Assembly (NCBI GenBank): GCA_007922195.1
Contig: ML682013.1
Coordinates: forward strand, 19,228,167 to 19,292,166
DNA length: 64,000 nt
Reading direction: 5' to 3'
Origin: Podocnemis expansa
Lineage: Eukaryota; Chordata; Testudines; Podocnemididae
The position numbers and the translations under genes were made by a program. The notes under the pieces are model-generated. The model had not been told where the DNA came from, searched no databases, and saw nothing but the letters and a program-made list of their open reading frames with translations. Below, piece by piece: positions 61,432 to 64,000 of the stretch. Position 1 is the stretch's first letter. Each line of letters begins with the position of its first letter.

Positions 61432-61921
61432 ATGCTATTTGAAACCGAGGTAGTGGGCGGATACAAGCCCACTCACTGTTAAAAACTCTTCCCTCAGCCC
61501 ATGAGAGGAGTCACTGGTCCAGAGTTTCAACTAAACACAGGGCACAAATGATAAAAAAACATAAATGGGGGAGGGGGGTCAAAGGTATAGAGAAAGGGAC
61601 CTGGAAGTGGATACAGAGCAGAGAACGCCAGACAGAGCCCACTGCTCCCAGAAGGCATCTAGGGAGCCAGTGGATGCTGCCCAGACGAACTCTGTCTGGA
61701 CGCATGAATGGAAATAGGCCCCACCGTTGCAGGATAGCCCCTCAGCCAACCTCCTTTCCCTCATGTTATAGCTGGTAATTTTGGCTAGGGCCAGGAGAAA
61801 ATTTACGAGGTGGTCCCATGACTTTGTGGGGCCATGGATAGGGTATTCATAAACAAACAAGTGAGAGGAAAAGTGCAGGCAGAACCTCAACAAGAGATTC
61901 TGGAGGAGCTGGAAAAGTGGA
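61432..61921 (-). mobile_element. LINE fragment, possibly Tx1-like, nested in the CR1 3' UTR
   Basis: GTGTCTGG occurs exactly at 61424-61431 and 61922-61929 on either side, and the CR1 3' UTR is continuous across the gap, so 490 bp were inserted with an 8-bp duplication. The minus strand encodes an open stretch with HLVNFLLALAKI, RERRLAEGLSCNGGAYF and DAFWEQWALSGVLCSV. This resembles the end of a non-LTR retrotransposon reverse transcriptase ORF of the Tx1/L1-like kind as I recall it; the family name is tentative. The fragment has only the last part of the protein and about 150 bases of 3' sequence. Confidence 0.6.
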
Positions 61922-62246
61922 GTGTCTGGCTGGAGAGTCTTGCTCAAATTCTCAGAGTTTAACTGATCACGATATTTGGGGTTGGGAAGATATTTTCCCA
62001 CAGGGTGGATTGGCAAAGGCTCTGGGTTTTTTGTTTTTTGCCTTCCTCTGTAGCATAGGGCATGGCTCCCTTGCTGATGGATTCTCTGTATCTTAAAGTC
62101 TTTAAACCATTATCTGAAGACTTTAATAACTCAGTCATAGGGTAGAGGTTTATTGCGTGAGTGGGTGGGTGAGGTTTTGTGGCCTGCATTGTGTAGGAGG
62201 TCACACTAGATGATCATATTCATTCCTTCTGACCTTAGAGTCTACG

Positions 62247-63406
62247 AGTATCATATAAAGGAGAGTGAGGAACAAGAACTCATTGGAGTATGTTATCATG
62301 AGAAATTCAAGAGCTCTCCTGCTAGGAATGATATGAATAGAAATATGAAAATAAATGTAGAAAGGAAGAAAGAAAGGCTGGGACAACAGACATTCCTTGT
62401 ATTGTGTAGTGGCCCAGGGAAATTGGTCTACTTCTTTTTTTGACAACCGGAGAGCTAGACAAGGACTGAAAGTAATGAAAATGCTATTCTGTATCCAGAA
62501 AGAATACTCTCCTCATGAACTGTGTTTGCTGGTATATCTCCTCTCCTTTGTTATTTAAAGGGAATTGTAATTTTGAAATTGCATTCCATCATTTATGGTC
62601 TTGTTCAAAGGCTCACCAAGAAGCTTCTGTCCGCAGTGGAAATGTGGATATGGCAGATACTGATCAGGCATCAAGATCCCAACCAAAAGTTTCTTCTGGA
62701 CATTATGGAAATGAAAAAAAAAAAGATACTCAATTTTTTGAGCTAAGTAATGTAACACAATGCACCATACATAAATAAAAAAAAGACATGCACTGTAAAA
62801 TTTTCTTCATCCATTTTCTCTTCAGACAGTTCTTTTTTTATCTTCTCAGAAAAGGCATGGGTTGGGAAAACACTAATCATGGAGTCCATCAGAGCTAAGA
62901 GAAGATTAGATGGGTCAAAAATTATTGTTAGCATAATGGTAGCAACTGATCACACATGACTGGGACTGTGCCATTCTTGGCAGTTCTACATTTGGCTCAT
63001 AGTCTTCTTTGAAGTGACTTAAGTAATACACTTATGCACAGAACCTTTTGTTTGCACATATATATATATATGATTTTTTTAAAAAGCACCACCTGGAATG
63101 AAGACAGACACTTGTACATCTGCAAAAACAGAACAAATTACTATTGCTGCCCAAATTGTTCTAAAATAATAAATTCAATTAATCAATAATTATAAGGGGT
63201 TTAACTTTTCGAATATACACTTATGACTCCAATCAGTCTAAATGTCTTTCATTTGATTCTTTTTAGAAAAGCCTGCATATAAAATGATGGCATTAATTTT
63301 CATAGAGAGAACAATCTCCTGAATAGGTTGAGACAGAAGCACCAACTTTGAAAACTGAAGAAACTTTTATAGTTTGCCTTTCAAGGCTCTATATAATTTA
63401 TGACAG
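62247..63406. other. Intronic stretch with an AT microsatellite
   Basis: A short (TA)n tract lies at 63059-63070. Otherwise no element or supported ORF. Confidence 0.45.
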
Positions 63407-63418
63407 CTCCTACAGATG

Positions 63419-63548
63419 AGACAATAAGAGTCCTGTGGCACCTTACAGATTAACAGCTTTCTTTTGGTCTGAAGAAATCTGCTACTGCCACAGGACTCTC
63501 ATTGTTTTTGCTGTGCACAGACTAACATGGCTACCACTCTGGAATTTT
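63419..63548. mobile_element. Short PLE inverted-tail pair with 12-bp TSD
   Basis: The left arm (CAATAAGAGTCCTGTGGCAC, then TTACAGATTAACAG) is a minus-strand tail and the right arm (GCCACAGGACTCTCATTG, then ACAGACTAACATGGCTACC) a plus-strand tail. CTCCTACAGATG (63407-63418) and CTCTTACAGATG (63549-63560) match at 11 of 12 bases. Same subfamily as 50984-51270. Confidence 0.8.
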
Positions 63549-63560
63549 CTCTTACAGATG

Positions 63561-64000
63561 GATTGTTTTCATTTCAAGGCAAAGCCATTTGGCATCCACT
63601 ATTTCCTCAGAGAATTCTAAATAGAAAACACACAAAATGAAGTTTAAGTAATTCTTTAGAAGCTGACTTTTCATTCTCTTTTCAGATATCCCAAATCTGG
63701 ATAACTTTGTTGATAAATTTTAATAATCCATCTTCACTAAAAACTATGCCTGAATTCCCACAGTAAGTCAGGTCAACATTCACTGAGGATATACTGAAGA
63801 TATTCTTGGCATTATTGGACATTTTAGATTTAATACTTGGTCTCTTAAAACTGAACTTTGACTTTAAGGAACATTTTAGATAGCGTGACTACCTCCAGGT
63901 GTTTAAGCTGCATTGCACACTTGCAGTGAACCACAGTGAACTATCAGCTGGGAAACTCACTTGCTGGACAGAAGAAAAAGCCATAAAGACAACATGAGCT
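63561..64000. other. Intronic stretch, nothing recognised
   Basis: AT-rich sequence to the window end without recognisable features. Confidence 0.4.

Larger units (their letters stand above)
58110..62246 (+). mobile_element. CR1 LINE with 5' UTR, both ORFs and 3' end, internally deleted
   Basis: A CR1-type 5' UTR (CTATAAAGGCAGCCACTC near 58171, then GTTGGGGTGCTCATGGGG) leads into ORF1 (58402) and ORF2 (about 59735). ORF2 breaks off at about 61205 early in the reverse transcriptase and is followed directly by 3' UTR (GGCTTCAAAACTAAGCTTG, TTATGGAGGGATGG). The 3' UTR resumes at 61922 after an insertion (GTCTGGCTGGAGAGTCTTG, CTTCCTCTGTAGCATAGGG, GACTTTAATAACTCAG) and ends near GACCTTAGAG with the GTCACACTAGATGATCATA motif. 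Most CR1 copies are 5'-truncated; this one kept its start. Confidence 0.88.
29900..64000 (-). other. FOXP2: FOXP2 intron upstream of the exon (inferred)
   Basis: Sequence above the acceptor at 29900 is inferred to be the preceding FOXP2 intron. The upstream coding exon, ending in VELLHLQQQQ, was not recognised, so the intron would be at least 34 kb. It holds CR1, PLE, hAT and L3-like elements in both orientations. Its first few kilobases next to the exon, about 29.9-31.6 kb, show no repeat I recognise. Confidence 0.7.

Overview
The window looks like vertebrate nuclear DNA, most likely from a turtle. It is AT-rich, has no compact operon-like gene layout, and is crowded with the repeat families I associate with testudine genomes: CR1 LINEs with an esterase-type ORF1, Penelope-like elements (PLEs) ending in a GTTAGTCT...GTGCCAC tail, hAT-type non-autonomous elements with 8-bp target duplications, MIR-type SINEs, and palindromic MITEs whose ends read GGYATGTCTACAC. 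The species call rests on recall of these families, not on a search.

The only host coding sequence I can support is one 90-bp exon on the minus strand at 29810-29899. It has consensus splice sites and encodes 30 residues matching FOXP2 residues 57-86 (starting [10 protein letters not shown], ending DKQRPLQ). The window is therefore read as FOXP2 intron on both sides: at least 29.8 kb downstream (lower coordinates) and at least 34.1 kb upstream (higher coordinates), transcribed right to left. No other FOXP2 exon was recognised.

Layout. 0.7-9 kb: a LINE tail, a hAT element with TSD, a TIR element with subterminal repeats, a decayed FHGLTGCD ORF, an 82-bp zero-loop palindrome and a MITE inserted in a LINE tail. 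12.5-17 kb: SINEs, PLE copies, a hAT element, and a PLE with 296-bp near-identical inverted arms nested in a MITE. 20-25 kb: a hairpin-flanked GATA repeat, a GC-rich hAT-like block and a 2.46-kb Tigger/pogo transposon with TA duplications and a lightly damaged transposase. 25-36 kb: comparatively repeat-poor, contains the FOXP2 exon. 36-45 kb: hAT transposase remnant, CR1 copies on both strands, a PLE nested in CR1. 46-57 kb: LINE tail, hAT elements and a PLE with a GIY-YIG endonuclease remnant. 58-62.3 kb: a CR1 with 5' UTR, ORF1, ORF2 and 3' UTR, missing most of the reverse transcriptase and split by another element. 63.4 kb: a small inverted PLE.

The strongest unexplained pattern is in the PLEs. 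Most copies are inverted tail pairs, and several of those pairs are bounded as a unit by 10-13-bp target duplications. The tail also carries a hammerhead-ribozyme-like core. I found no retroviral provirus, CRISPR array, rRNA or tRNA gene.
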